This document shows, piece after piece, positions 10,873 to 20,145 of a stretch of DNA of 64,000 nucleotides. The notes below the pieces were generated by a model, which saw only the letters and a program-made list of their open reading frames with translations, had not been told where the DNA came from and did not search any database. Origin of the DNA: Pseudo-nitzschia pungens (lineage: Eukaryota; Bacillariophyta; Bacillariophyceae; Bacillariales; Bacillariaceae); assembly GCA_037355855.1 (NCBI GenBank), contig CM074758.1, forward strand, positions 9,335,001 to 9,399,000, written 5' to 3'. The position numbers and the translations under genes are program-made. The first letter of the stretch is position 1, and each line of letters starts with the position of its first letter.

Positions 10873-12312
10873 ATGAACTCCGTGCTCTGCGACAAGAAGA
10901 AAATTTTGAAACTCGCTTCGACCTCGTCTTTAGATCATCATCGAGACGAACACGGCCGGTTGAAACTATGGTGCAAGTGGGCTGCTACTCACCCGCAAAG
11001 GGATCGGATAGTCCGTGTCTGTTGCGGCAGAGATGGCTGGGAGGCATCCAATCGTGATGCCGCATCGAACCACAGCAGCAAGCACCACCACGGGCGGTTG
11101 TCAATCGTCAGCTGGAACACGCTCTCGGACACCTGGTACGAGCAGGGAGCCCGATCGGGAACCTACGACCATACACCGAGAAATTGTGGCAAATGGGAGG
11201 GTCGGTTTCCGCTGCTGCTGAAATGGATTTTCTCGCTCCGGCCGGACGTGTTGGCACTCCAGGAAGTCGATTATCACCGCTTCGAATCCCATTGGTTCCC
11301 GGCACTCCAAGCTATGGGGTACGACGGTCTTATACAGAGGGAAAAAAGGCACAAAAGCAAATCGGACCAACCCTGTGGGGTAGCAACCTTCTGGTGGAGG
11401 GAGAAGCTCGAATTGTTAGATCACCGGATGGGATCTCGCTCATTGGCAACGAACTTTCGATTCCGCACCCACCCATGCACCAACCAAAGTCATCGACAGG
11501 CCTGTATCATCAACGTCCACCTAGAGTGTGGCCACCAATCCTCGTATCGCGGCGACACCAGCATCCCAAAGTATGCCAAGACGATGCGGGTCGGCCAGCT
11601 GAACGCGCCGCTGCTGTGGGCTTCCCAGAGGCTCCCTCCCTCCGCCTCCTTGGTGTTGTGCGGGGATTTCAACACCAGCGCGGACAATTCTCTCCTTCAC
11701 GTTCTGCGCACCGAAAAGTGGCACGGCCACGGGTTTGCCTCGGTGTACGAGCACCCGGCGACGGCCGATACGCTTCCCGTGCTCCGCGATACCACCTGTG
11801 CGATCCCGCACCAGCGGTACGCGATCGATCAACTGCTCTACGCGCACTCGATCACGATCCTCTCGGAGGTGCTGGATCCCCTCACCTCCTCCGAAGCCGA
11901 GGAGCACCTGGAAGACGAAGCCAAGGGATTTCCGAGCGCGTTTTGTCCGTCGGACCACCTTCCCATCGGTGCCGTCTTTGTCGTTCCGGAGCAGCCCTTC
12001 AGCGATTCCTCCCCCGTTCCGGCTTTGCCGGTCTTCACGGAAGAGGAACTGGAAGCCGCGCTCGATTCGGTTCTGCGGACACTGGAAACTACCACAGACT
12101 GCTATTTTGCTCGGGACGGCGGCCTCCACGATCTCCTCCGAGTGCTGACCCGTCGGACATTCGAGAAGCTTGGGTGCAGCAGCGATTCGTCCGACGAAAG
12201 CGACGCCCCGGATCAAAACCGAGAGCTCGTCGAGAAGTTTGTGAAAAAACACATCGGAAAGGAGTACGGACGATGGAAAGTCCATCGAAAGAATGCGCAA
12301 CGGGAGCCATGA
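10873..12312 (+). CDS. endonuclease/exonuclease/phosphatase family protein, CCR4/nocturnin-like
   Basis: A 479-residue protein with the metal-dependent EEP fold. The core starts at about residue 75 with LSIVSWNTLSDTWYEQG. The Mg-binding Glu131 lies in LALQEVD, then come the His of INVHLECG, GDFN with Asp265 and Asn267, a DQLLYAHSI segment, and the terminal Ser360-Asp361-His362. This set is typical of CCR4-type deadenylases, nocturnin and angel proteins, so an RNA 3'-end nuclease is likely, although phosphodiesterases of other substrates share the motifs. The first 75 residues are not recognised, and residues 375-479 form a charged tail of unknown role. No targeting peptide is obvious. The ATG at 10873 is taken as the start because it is the first in the frame. 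It is convergent with the thioesterase gene. Confidence 0.85.
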   Translation: MNSVLCDKKKILKLASTSSLDHHRDEHGRLKLWCKWAATHPQRDRIVRVCCGRDGWEASNRDAASNHSSKHHHGRLSIVSWNTLSDTWYEQGARSGTYDHTPRNCGKWEGRFPLLLKWIFSLRPDVLALQEVDYHRFESHWFPALQAMGYDGLIQREKRHKSKSDQPCGVATFWWREKLELLDHRMGSRSLATNFRFRTHPCTNQSHRQACIINVHLECGHQSSYRGDTSIPKYAKTMRVGQLNAPLLWASQRLPPSASLVLCGDFNTSADNSLLHVLRTEKWHGHGFASVYEHPATADTLPVLRDTTCAIPHQRYAIDQLLYAHSITILSEVLDPLTSSEAEEHLEDEAKGFPSAFCPSDHLPIGAVFVVPEQPFSDSSPVPALPVFTEEELEAALDSVLRTLETTTDCYFARDGGLHDLLRVLTRRTFEKLGCSSDSSDESDAPDQNRELVEKFVKKHIGKEYGRWKVHRKNAQREP

Positions 12313-12988
12313 TCAGCAACTCCCTGCGCCGCACACCGGAAGGACTGAATCGTTTCGAACCGGCAGTTCGACGTTGCACACCGCAACGCAATCTCAACGA
12401 AACCACTCGGGGGATGTCTGATAGATAAACAATCATAGATAGAAAGCACAGATACGTGTACCAATCATCTAGCGGCCTCGGTCGTTTTTTCACAAAGAGC
12501 GCTTCGATATACACAGGGTGTATTCCGAGGAAGATGCTCTCCTTTGATCTTGTAAGTATGAATGAATGGGTCCAGCACGCATGGCATAACGAAGTTGCAG
12601 GTACATTAGTTCCATCCATTTCCTCGGTCCGGTGCCGTGAAGTTTTTGTTCCCGCAAGAGCGCTCAGGCAACGATTTCGTTGCCTTCTGTTTCCAGTCTC
12701 AGCAAAGAGGGTTGTGAAAGGAATGCTTTCACAATAAAGCCTGTCGGTCGGTCTCTTTCCTCTCTCGATGATAATTGCCACGGGTTTCACGGCTTCGTTT
12801 CGTCTCGCTTCGTTTCGTCTCACTCGCCGAACATACCACAGGATTTTGTCACGGTCCATACCTTCCTGACTCATGCCGTTGTGTGTTTTACATTCTGTTT
12901 CCGGACTCAACGGTCGCGGACGATCTACCCCGTAGTGACCAGCAATCTTCGATGTTCTGTTCTGTTCGTCGGCTGCGTTTGTGCTCTT
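12313..12988. other. intergenic between convergent genes, no gene seen
   Basis: Shared 3' region of the CCR4-like and thioesterase genes. Around 12790-12830 there is a degenerate 5/10-base periodic TTCGT/CTCGC tract. Confidence 0.55.
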
Positions 12989-13639
12989 CTACAGTTTGGA
13001 TCGAAGCGTGCCGCTACCTGCCTCGCGGTCACTGGTCCATCGCTTGGTTCTGTTCTGGATCACGTACTTGGTGTGCAGTCCCTTTGTGACCGGATCCCAC
13101 CGCGTCTTGCCCTTGTCCCCGGATTCGCCAGCGTCTACGACCCGGTACAGGTCGCACGAGGCAAACTGGAGCCTCCCCCCGGACCGGTCCACCTCGCAGA
13201 CGCAGGCGATCGTCGACCCCAGGGGCGCCGGTGACAAGCAGGAAACGTGCAGATCGGCCGTGACGCTCGGGACCGGGTGGACGATGCCGAGCAGAACGGA
13301 CGTGAAGACGTCCACCGCCGTGGCCTGGGCTCCCCCGTGGAGCGAGTCGAACGAGTTGCACAGCTCCTGGGTGACGGAAAAGGACAGGATCAGTCGGGCC
13401 TTGGTCTGGGAGGGGGACTTTGTTGTCGTCGACGAGGACGAGGATGAGAACGACGGCGATGGCGGGCGATAGCTCTCGACTACCACGGAGCGCATGAGGC
13501 CATTGGCAAAGGCGCCCATGCCGTGTTTTGTTGATCGGAGCTTGGTCTGGATCCGTTCCTCCATCGATCCATTGTTCCTTGGCAGTGACTCCGACGGCAT
13601 GTGTGGTGGCGATGGTGATTGCGATTGCGATTGCCGCAT
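12989..13639 (-). CDS. hotdog-fold (PaaI/ACOT13-like) acyl-CoA thioesterase
   Basis: A 216-residue protein. After a Ser/Pro-rich N-terminus (1-60) comes a single hotdog domain. It shows the signature NSFDSLHGGAQATAVDVFTS, with His101-Gly-Gly at the start of the long helix and Asp110 as a likely catalytic residue. Later strands include LHVSCLSPAPLGSTIACVCEV and GRLQFASCDLYR, followed by the KGLHTKYV ending typical of the family. Such enzymes hydrolyse acyl-CoA thioesters as dimers or tetramers. A Ser-rich insertion at 62-80 separates the first strand from the helix. The N-terminus is not clearly a transit peptide, so compartment is uncertain. A 13-base-offset frame on the same strand is longer but lacks the domain. 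Confidence 0.85.
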   Translation of the reverse strand: MRQSQSQSPSPPHMPSESLPRNNGSMEERIQTKLRSTKHGMGAFANGLMRSVVVESYRPPSPSFSSSSSSTTTKSPSQTKARLILSFSVTQELCNSFDSLHGGAQATAVDVFTSVLLGIVHPVPSVTADLHVSCLSPAPLGSTIACVCEVDRSGGRLQFASCDLYRVVDAGESGDKGKTRWDPVTKGLHTKYVIQNRTKRWTSDREAGSGTLRSKL

Positions 13640-14002
13640 GGTCTTCGGAACACTGAAGTCGAGCCGGATGGTTGGGTGTCTGAGGATAAATAATTCCTAG
13701 TGATTTGTGATTCACCTCACTCTTATTGTACTAGTAGTATATTTGCCGTTATAAAAAATACAAGCATATCAATCAAAACATTTCGCAGGTTATGACCAAC
13801 GAAACATACTCGTAAGTTACCGGTAATTAATTACGCACTCATCACAACATAATAAGATGATGATGCAGTTTTTATCTCCTGTAAGGTGTTGCACCGTCTT
13901 CCATCGAGGAGCTTCAAAACCAAAGGTTGCTGTCTTATTTTTAGATGATTGATTTGTTCGATTCAAATCTTCTCTTCCTCCCAAAGCACCGTAAAACCTT
14001 AT

Positions 14003-14036
14003 GGTAACCTTACCGGTAAGGTTACGGTAACCTTAC
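14003..14036. repeat. palindromic GTAACCTTAC/GTAAGGTTAC cluster
   Basis: A perfect 22-base palindrome at 14004-14025, centred on TTACCGGTAA, is followed at once by a second inverted pair (GTAAGGTTA and TAACCTTAC, 14016-14036). It is the densest copy of a motif scattered through the intergenic DNA. Confidence 0.85.
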
Positions 14037-14770
14037 GGAATTCCGAAAAGCATTGTTTCCAATTTCTACCGAAGTGACGTACGGTACTAGTAACCTTAAT
14101 CTTACACAACATCGTAGTCGTACTTTTGAATAACAATAGCCCTGCCACATCTACTCTTGATTTCCTAGTTAACAATCTTGGCTTCAAGGGCATCGCTTTT
14201 TATGTTTATGATTTTTTTTTAATCTATCTATTTTTAGAAGGTAGATCTGTAAACCTTTCGGAAATTTATATCACAACAAGAAAAGTAGGATAACCACTTT
14301 TGATCCATTGTTAAATGAATCTTCTGGGAATTCTGAATGCTTCTAAGAATTCAGAGGGAATGGAATTGCAATATACATCGAATAGACTATTGATAAAATG
14401 TGGCATCTCTTCTTTTTGGCTTCTAATGATTCATTCAGTATAGCTTGTTTTTCGAAGAGAATCAATCGCTGAAACCCGCCCACCGTGATATGATACCGGT
14501 ATTTGAGTCACAGAATAATAAAATTCGAAGTAGTGAAAAAAAAAATAATGCACGTGCACAAAATTCTTTTCTCGTCAGGTGAGGAGTGAAAGATTCATTC
14601 GATTCTATGCGCTGTACGAATTGAACTAGTGAGGCACCTTAATACTTTGTGTGTTAAACATTGTTAGATCAATAAAAATAAAAACATAGTACGGTAAGGA
14701 ATGACGCAGTCCGAGGTGCATAATAATAATACCACCTCTGGTCCGAAATACTGGACCGATGTCTTTTCTG

Positions 14771-14865
14771 TACTACAAAATTCCTAACAGCTGTCCGTCG
14801 GTTCTACGTACCTTTGTTATAATTTCTACGTGGACTTGAGGACAGCTGTTCGGAACTTTGTAGTA
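14771..14865. repeat. small hairpin (MITE-like) element, copy 1
   Basis: Inverted arms at 14771-14796 and 14840-14865 match at 24 of 26 positions around a 43-base loop. The arms begin TACTACAAA and end CAGCTGTCC. The same arm sequence core recurs at 19425-19499. No coding capacity. Whether it is a mobile element or an RNA hairpin cannot be told from sequence. Confidence 0.75.
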
Positions 14866-15311
14866 TCCGTTCCTAAATACTGTATCATTCAGCGTAGAAA
14901 TACGTAGAATTTCTACCACAAACACGAATTATTTTAAACTTAAAAATTAGATTTCGATCGATCCATCAAATCACTACTACTAAGCTTCACTGTTTCCGTA
15001 CAGCAACTGTAATTATGAGAACATGCTGGTTGTTTCACGCAACATTCTCGCTCGAACGAAACGCGATTCTGTCCAAAAACCCATGCAAGAAAAAACTACT
15101 TCTGTAAATCTTACATATTGGTGTGGCAATTTTCCAATTCGATTTCGATTTTCCCTGTTCGCTCCTGCTCTCCTCCACTACCCTGCTTTGCGGAGATTGC
15201 TCGAGCCTTTTTGTGTGAATTCTAGTAGTTGCCACTGCTGTGCAGTTGATCGGCACTGCTCTGTGAAACATTGATTTCATCCAAGCAGCATCACGTAAAG
15301 ACACATTATAT

Positions 15312-15350
15312 TACATCACTTCATATCACATCACATCACATCACATCACT
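15312..15350 (+). repeat. CATCA pentanucleotide tandem repeat
   Basis: About seven units of a five-base repeat, partly degenerate, in the presumed 5' leader of the alpha/beta hydrolase gene. Confidence 0.85.
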
Positions 15351-15447
15351 CAACAGCAACATTCTTTCCATCCACTGCGGTCGTCACACCCATTCATCCT
15401 ATTCACCCCGTTGTTTCCATCCATACCTTCATCCCATCCTATCCACC

Positions 15448-16591
15448 ATGCAGGCACCGGAATCATCATCATCGTCATCACCACCATCACCATCATCACC
15501 ATCCCGGATCAAGGTGCCCATTCCCGAACCAAACAAGGTTGTCACGTATGCCACGTCCTCGAGCGAACCAAACCGCGGGGCCCTCAAGCTCTTCGGAGAC
15601 CCCGCCAGCCCCAGGATCGCCCTCATGTGCCCGGGCTTTCCCGACGACCACCAACTCTTCCAGCCCTTTGCCAAGGCGCTGAGCGCCACCGGCGTCCTGG
15701 TGGGGGTCATGTGCCTCCCCGGCTTCGACCACCGCCCCGAGGACGGCGTGCTGTGGAACGAGCACAAGGCCGATGGCTACTCGTTCGGGGAAATGGTTGG
15801 CACCGTCCGAGAAGCCGCGGGTGCGCTGCGGAGGGAATCCGAGGCCGCCCGTAGCGGCGCGGGCAACGCAGCCGAGTTCACGACGATTTTCCACGATTGG
15901 GGCGTCATACCGGGGACCGTGTGGGCCAGCCAGGTCGAGAACGAACCGGAAACCCAAGGACCGGACCGCATAGTCTTCTTCGACGTCCTTGCCCCACCCC
16001 CGAACGAAAAGGCGGCCGATTTGGTGCAAGCAGACGGATCCAAAGCGATAATACGGGGACCTGTCGCCGAAGGAGATGGTTGCGACGGTATTGTACAAGC
16101 TGGTCTTTGCGTTCTGCTTTGAGCTGCAGCGCTGCCTCTCCAAGTACCTCGCATTGCTAATTTTCATTCCCAGCTATATTTTTCTCGATATCTTGCGCCT
16201 GTCTCCTCTCCTTCCAGAAGACGTGGCGTCCCGAAGGGCGCTCGACATTGCAGGGCTCAATCTCTCTCGGGTCCTGTACACGGGCTATCCGTACTCGAAT
16301 CTCGTGAGCGAAATCGTGAGGAGGGGCACCTCGGGTATGAAGCTGCACAAAGACTGGAAGAAAACACCGATACTGTACATGTACGGTCCCGAAAAACGGA
16401 CCCAGTTCCACAACTTTGCGACCCTCGAGCTGCTGCGACGGGAGAAAGCCGGGGGCCGGTCCCTCAGCAGAGTCGTTTCCGTGGAGGGTGGCGGTCATTA
16501 CTTTTTCCTGCAACAACCGGAAACCTCCCTGAAACACCTCTTGGACTTTATGGAGGCCGAAAACACATTCGCGGAACCACCAACGAATTGA
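15448..16591 (+). CDS. alpha/beta hydrolase with Asp nucleophile, one apparent frameshift
   Basis: About 380 residues when read through a one-base frame change. ATG 15448 sits in CCACCATGC, a better context than the upstream ATG at 15271. The first segment has IALMCPGFPDDHQLF (oxyanion-loop region) and FHDWGVIPG, placing Asp150 at the nucleophile position, as in epoxide hydrolases and haloalkane dehalogenases. The second segment has a hydrophobic stretch (KYLALLIFIPSYIFL), ILYMYGPEKRTQFH and EGGGHYFFLQQPE, whose His is the likely catalytic base. The frame changes at GGGG 16055-16058; removing one G gives a smooth reading IIRDLSPKEMVATV and no stop. No intron signals fit. The fold is clear, the substrate is not. 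The frameshift is probably an assembly error, though a damaged allele is possible. Confidence 0.75.
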
Positions 16592-16942
16592 GTGAGTGAG
16601 TGAGTCAGCAAGCTTTTGCAGAGGGCAGCGGAACTGCGCGAAAAAGAAAACAGAACTAAAATGAAGCAAAGTAGTGCAGTAATATATGGCGTTCTTGAAT
16701 GAATTCTGCTTTTGTAGGCTATAGATAGTTCTTGGGTTCCATCGGTGATGAATAGGCGCTCGGGGGTTCCTGGTCTGGGAACACAAAACGAAACTACGCT
16801 CCTTCAATGCACGGACGCAGGTAGGCTGGAAGGAACGATGAATCGCAAATTTCCAAATGGATTGGCTTGGATTATATTGTATTCGATTTGTTTGGATTGG
16901 ATTGGATTGGATTGGATTGGATTCATTCGCTGCACTCTTTAG
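16592..16942. other. intergenic between convergent genes, with GGATT repeat
   Basis: No gene. It contains a perfect TGGAT/GGATT pentamer tract at 16891-16923, just past the end of the next gene on the minus strand. Confidence 0.6.
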
Positions 16943-17728
16943 CTAGGCACTCGCGTTTCGGGTCCGGGAAAAGGCAAAGAACCTCTTCCACTCCCCCAGT
17001 CCCGAGCTTCGTACCACGACTATCCCCACAATGGTCACCGCGGCAAGCGACACCGCCGCGAGCGCACGACAGTAGCTGCGATCCCCGCTCCCGTCGTTGA
17101 GCCGCTGCGGGTTGTGGTGGGGGTGTCGCCGCTGGCAGTCCCCTTGCGATCCCTCGTGGTCGTCGTTGCAGTCGTCGTTGAAGTCGTCGTTGAAGTCTTC
17201 GTTGCAGTCGTTGTCGCTGTCCTTCGCTTCCGGATGGCGCTGGCTCCGTAAATTTTGTTGCCAGATCATCCTCCACTCCCTGTCCAACACGGCCTTCGTG
17301 GGGACCAACCCGTGCAAGATGCGTTCCTCGAGCCAGCGGACTGCCTCCGGATCCGTCCGCGTCGGATCCGCGTACTCCTCGAAATAGCCCTGGGAGATGA
17401 GGGATACGATGCTCCGGAGTTCGTCCAAAAACCGGCGTCTGTGGTGCGGAACGTCGATGCGGGAATGGGAAAGGGAATGGGAATGGGGATTGGAATTTTT
17501 ATGGGAATTGGAATGGATGTTGGTAGAGAAGCCGCTGTAGTCTCGGAGCGGCGATTTTGGGACACGTGCAGAGCTCTCCCACCGGAGACGCTGCTGGGTC
17601 TCGACCACCATGGCGTTCAGGTCGACAAAGTAGCCCTGCCAGAGATCCTCGTAGGTCGTGGCAGCTGGAATCCTTGCTCGCACAACGGCAGTGGTCTCCA
17701 GAAGTGGCAGCGCGCGCTTGTCTTCCAT
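16943..17728 (-). CDS. predicted tail-anchored protein of unknown function
   Basis: A 261-residue protein without a recognised domain. Residues 1-70 and 100-170 look helical (YEDLWQGYFVDLNAMVVETQQ; RRRFLDELRSIVSLISQGYFEEY; EERILHGLVPTKAVLDREW). Between them is an Asn/Ser/His repeat (about 71-93). A run of D-C-N-[ED]-D-F-N-type repeats covers about 171-190, coded by a nine-base repeat. A single hydrophobic segment (about 222-240, ALAAVSLAAVTIVGIVVV) lies 21 residues from the C-terminus, which is typical of tail-anchored proteins. No signal peptide is present. Function is unknown. Composition and the ordered helical blocks support a real gene. Confidence 0.6.
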   Translation of the reverse strand: MEDKRALPLLETTAVVRARIPAATTYEDLWQGYFVDLNAMVVETQQRLRWESSARVPKSPLRDYSGFSTNIHSNSHKNSNPHSHSLSHSRIDVPHHRRRFLDELRSIVSLISQGYFEEYADPTRTDPEAVRWLEERILHGLVPTKAVLDREWRMIWQQNLRSQRHPEAKDSDNDCNEDFNDDFNDDCNDDHEGSQGDCQRRHPHHNPQRLNDGSGDRSYCRALAAVSLAAVTIVGIVVVRSSGLGEWKRFFAFSRTRNASA

Positions 17729-17848
17729 TTTGTTAAGTGCCGTGCAATGGAGTGTAGTGCAGTGTATTGCCTGGAGTATGGTATGGGTGCTTTGTATTCT
17801 GGCGTCGCGTCGCGTTGCGTTGCGTTTCCGGGACGGAGGGAAGTTTTT

Positions 17849-18010
17849 TTACTTTGTTTGGTTTTGTTTTGTTTGGTTTTGTTTTGTTTGGTTTTATGAG
17901 ACCCAACCGTTGTTACTAATTCTTCTTTCGGATCATTGCACGGTGCATTCACGATTATGTGGTTGGGCTGGGTAGCATTGATTTTATTTCGTTTCGTTTC
18001 GTTTGGTTTT
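17849..18010. repeat. GTTTT/GTTTG and TTTCG pentanucleotide tracts
   Basis: Two tracts with five-base periodicity (17849-17898 and 17985-18010), in the presumed promoter/leader of the tail-anchored gene on the minus strand. Confidence 0.75.
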
Positions 18011-18981
18011 GTTTTGCTCGGTTTCAGTTTCATTTTCCTTCGAATCAGTTGTTGTTCTGTTGGACTATATCGTAAGTATCGTGGAGCAGCTGCCTTTCTC
18101 CGTGGGGAGAGGTCTGTTGGGTGAGTGAGGCATCGATAAATGGATGGATGGAGGATGAATGGATGGATTAATTCGTTTGCACAGCACATGGAGTACGAGT
18201 ACTCGTATTCCGGTCTGGAGTATTGAGTATCGCACGAGCATAAATCAAAATACAAGACCTTACGAAGTACGGTAGTCTTAAGGTTTTTACTGTAAATAAA
18301 ATCATTAATCCGATTCGCGGACAAGCGAAATCCCGAGTCGTGATTGATGATTGAGTTATTCATTGATTCTAGGTCTGCTCGTGGTTTGAATAGCAGGGGC
18401 ATAATAATAATATTATGTAACGCTGATGACGTTCGAAATAATGGTTCCGGAATAAAGTAAGATTAAGGTACCGTCTTGAACAATATCGAATGGATCTATT
18501 AAGATCCAGCCAGTATGGACGACACTTCCATACTCTAACTTACCGTACGGTAACTTAACTTACTTTATGTTGTGATGATTCTTTTTCAAAAAACAAAGTG
18601 GAACCCTGGGCACGTATGTATAACCTTAACCTTAATCTCTTATCATTTATCATTTTTTCCCTTGGATCTGGTGGGGCGTGGAGCTGGATCCACAACTAGT
18701 ACGCACGATGGCAGTAAGAACATGCTTACTCAATTCTCCATTTGTCACGGACGCTTCCTTCCCCTTCTCCTTTCTGAGCGGGACCGAAGTGCAAGTAAGA
18801 GTAGGGTTACTGCCTTGAGATAATACGGTAATACTATCATGATAACTGATTTTTCACTTCATCATGTGTGACTAACTTACTCTAAGTACGAAGTATTACC
18901 TAGATGCACCGTACTCCACTTTTAGTAGTACCTCGGGACAAATAGGACAAATAATGGAAAGACTTAACATTTTTTTCCTGA

Positions 18982-19064
18982 ACTACTACTAGTAGTAATA
19001 GTAGTAGTAGTATCAGTAGTAGTAGTGGTAGTAGTAATTCATTCTTATAGTACTACTAGTACTA
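18982..19064. repeat. ACT/AGT self-complementary microsatellite
   Basis: ACTACTACTAGTAGTAATAGTAGTAG-type run with interruptions, then TAGTACTACTAGTACTAT. Same class as at 5614 and 52351. Confidence 0.85.
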
Positions 19065-19424
19065 TCTCGGTCTATGATGTTGAATCTTTTTTCCATGCAA
19101 CTTGTTGGGCTTCTAACAGCCAGATCCCATGCTACACTACTAGTACTAGTAGTACATGTTCGCTGATTTTCATTTTGTAGGATGCAGTCGTGGAAGGGCA
19201 TGCAACCGGTATGAGCCAAGGCAGTGTCCATTTTTGGGTAGTAAAAATTTTGGAACTTTTGGAAGCTTTTGACACTCATGTTCCTCATCAAATACTAAGG
19301 TCACGCACATTGCTGTAGCAGCCAGCAAAGGACATGGGCACACCAAAGATGTCCCAATGGAAAAGTACATTGATTTGGAAGGCCATGGGACACAGTTGAT
19401 GGACTCTACTATATACTACTGGAA

Positions 19425-19499
19425 TTCCTATCAGCTGTCCCCCGGTTTCCGTAGAAATTAGTAGTTGAGGATGTAGAACCGGGGGACAGCTGATAGGAA
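19425..19499. repeat. small hairpin (MITE-like) element, copy 2
   Basis: Perfect 23-base inverted arms at 19425-19447 and 19477-19499 around a 29-base loop. The arms share the core TTCCTA..CAGCTGTCC and the flanking TTTGTAGTA with the copy at 14771-14865. An ACT/AGT microsatellite abuts the right side. Confidence 0.8.
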
Positions 19500-19598
19500 C
19501 TTTGTAGTAGTAGTACTACTAGACTTTTTTCCCAATGGCATCATCAGCATGCTGGTGGTGGTGCCAAAATCTGAAATTTTGAAAAATTGCCCTCTACA

Positions 19599-19642
19599 TT
19601 ACTACTACTAGGAGTACTACTACTACTAGTAGTAGTAGTAGG
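19599..19642. repeat. ACT/AGT self-complementary microsatellite
   Basis: ACTACTACTAGGAGTACTAC followed by TACTACTAGTAGTAGTAGTAGG, with one switch of orientation. Confidence 0.8.
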
Positions 19643-20111
19643 AGGAGGCCATCCACAACATCTTCTATTAGTACGACTAGAACAACGCCTCATAGCTCTA
19701 TCAAGTTGACCACCACACCATCCAAAACCACCACCAACATGCTCTTATGGTCCTCTCTTTGGAGACAGTCATTTCTAAGAAAACGCAACGGAGTTGCCTT
19801 TCTTACTAGTACTACTAGGAGTAAGTTAACCTTACTTCGTAGTTTCTAAAAACAACTACGTTACCTTGTACGTTGTAGAACCGTTGAAAAACGTGGGCAT
19901 CACCGATCCCCATAAACCTTACCGTAAGATTTAAAAGATTACGGTATGCATTCAAAAAAGTGAGGTAAGGTAAAACCTTACTTGTGCTCCTCGCACATGA
20001 ATCTGCTATGCCCAATTCCCGGGCACCGTCTCGTCTGGCCAGCAACTACTGGTCTGAAGGTGTCGTGTTGCTAGTTGACCAACCCTCCTAGGAGCTATGG
20101 GACCTGCCGGT

Positions 20112-20145
20112 CCTATGTATAGGTATACTAACTATAATACATAGG
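20112..20145. repeat. inverted repeat, 9-base arms
   Basis: CCTATGTAT at 20112-20120 and its complement ATACATAGG at 20137-20145 around a 16-base AT-rich loop. No gene context; function unknown. Confidence 0.5.

Larger units (their letters stand above)
13640..15447. other. intergenic, repeat-bearing, no gene seen
   Basis: Lies between two divergent genes. It holds a palindromic GTAAGGTTAC cluster, one hairpin element and a CATCA pentamer tract in the leader of the hydrolase gene. No domain-bearing frame was found. Confidence 0.6.
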
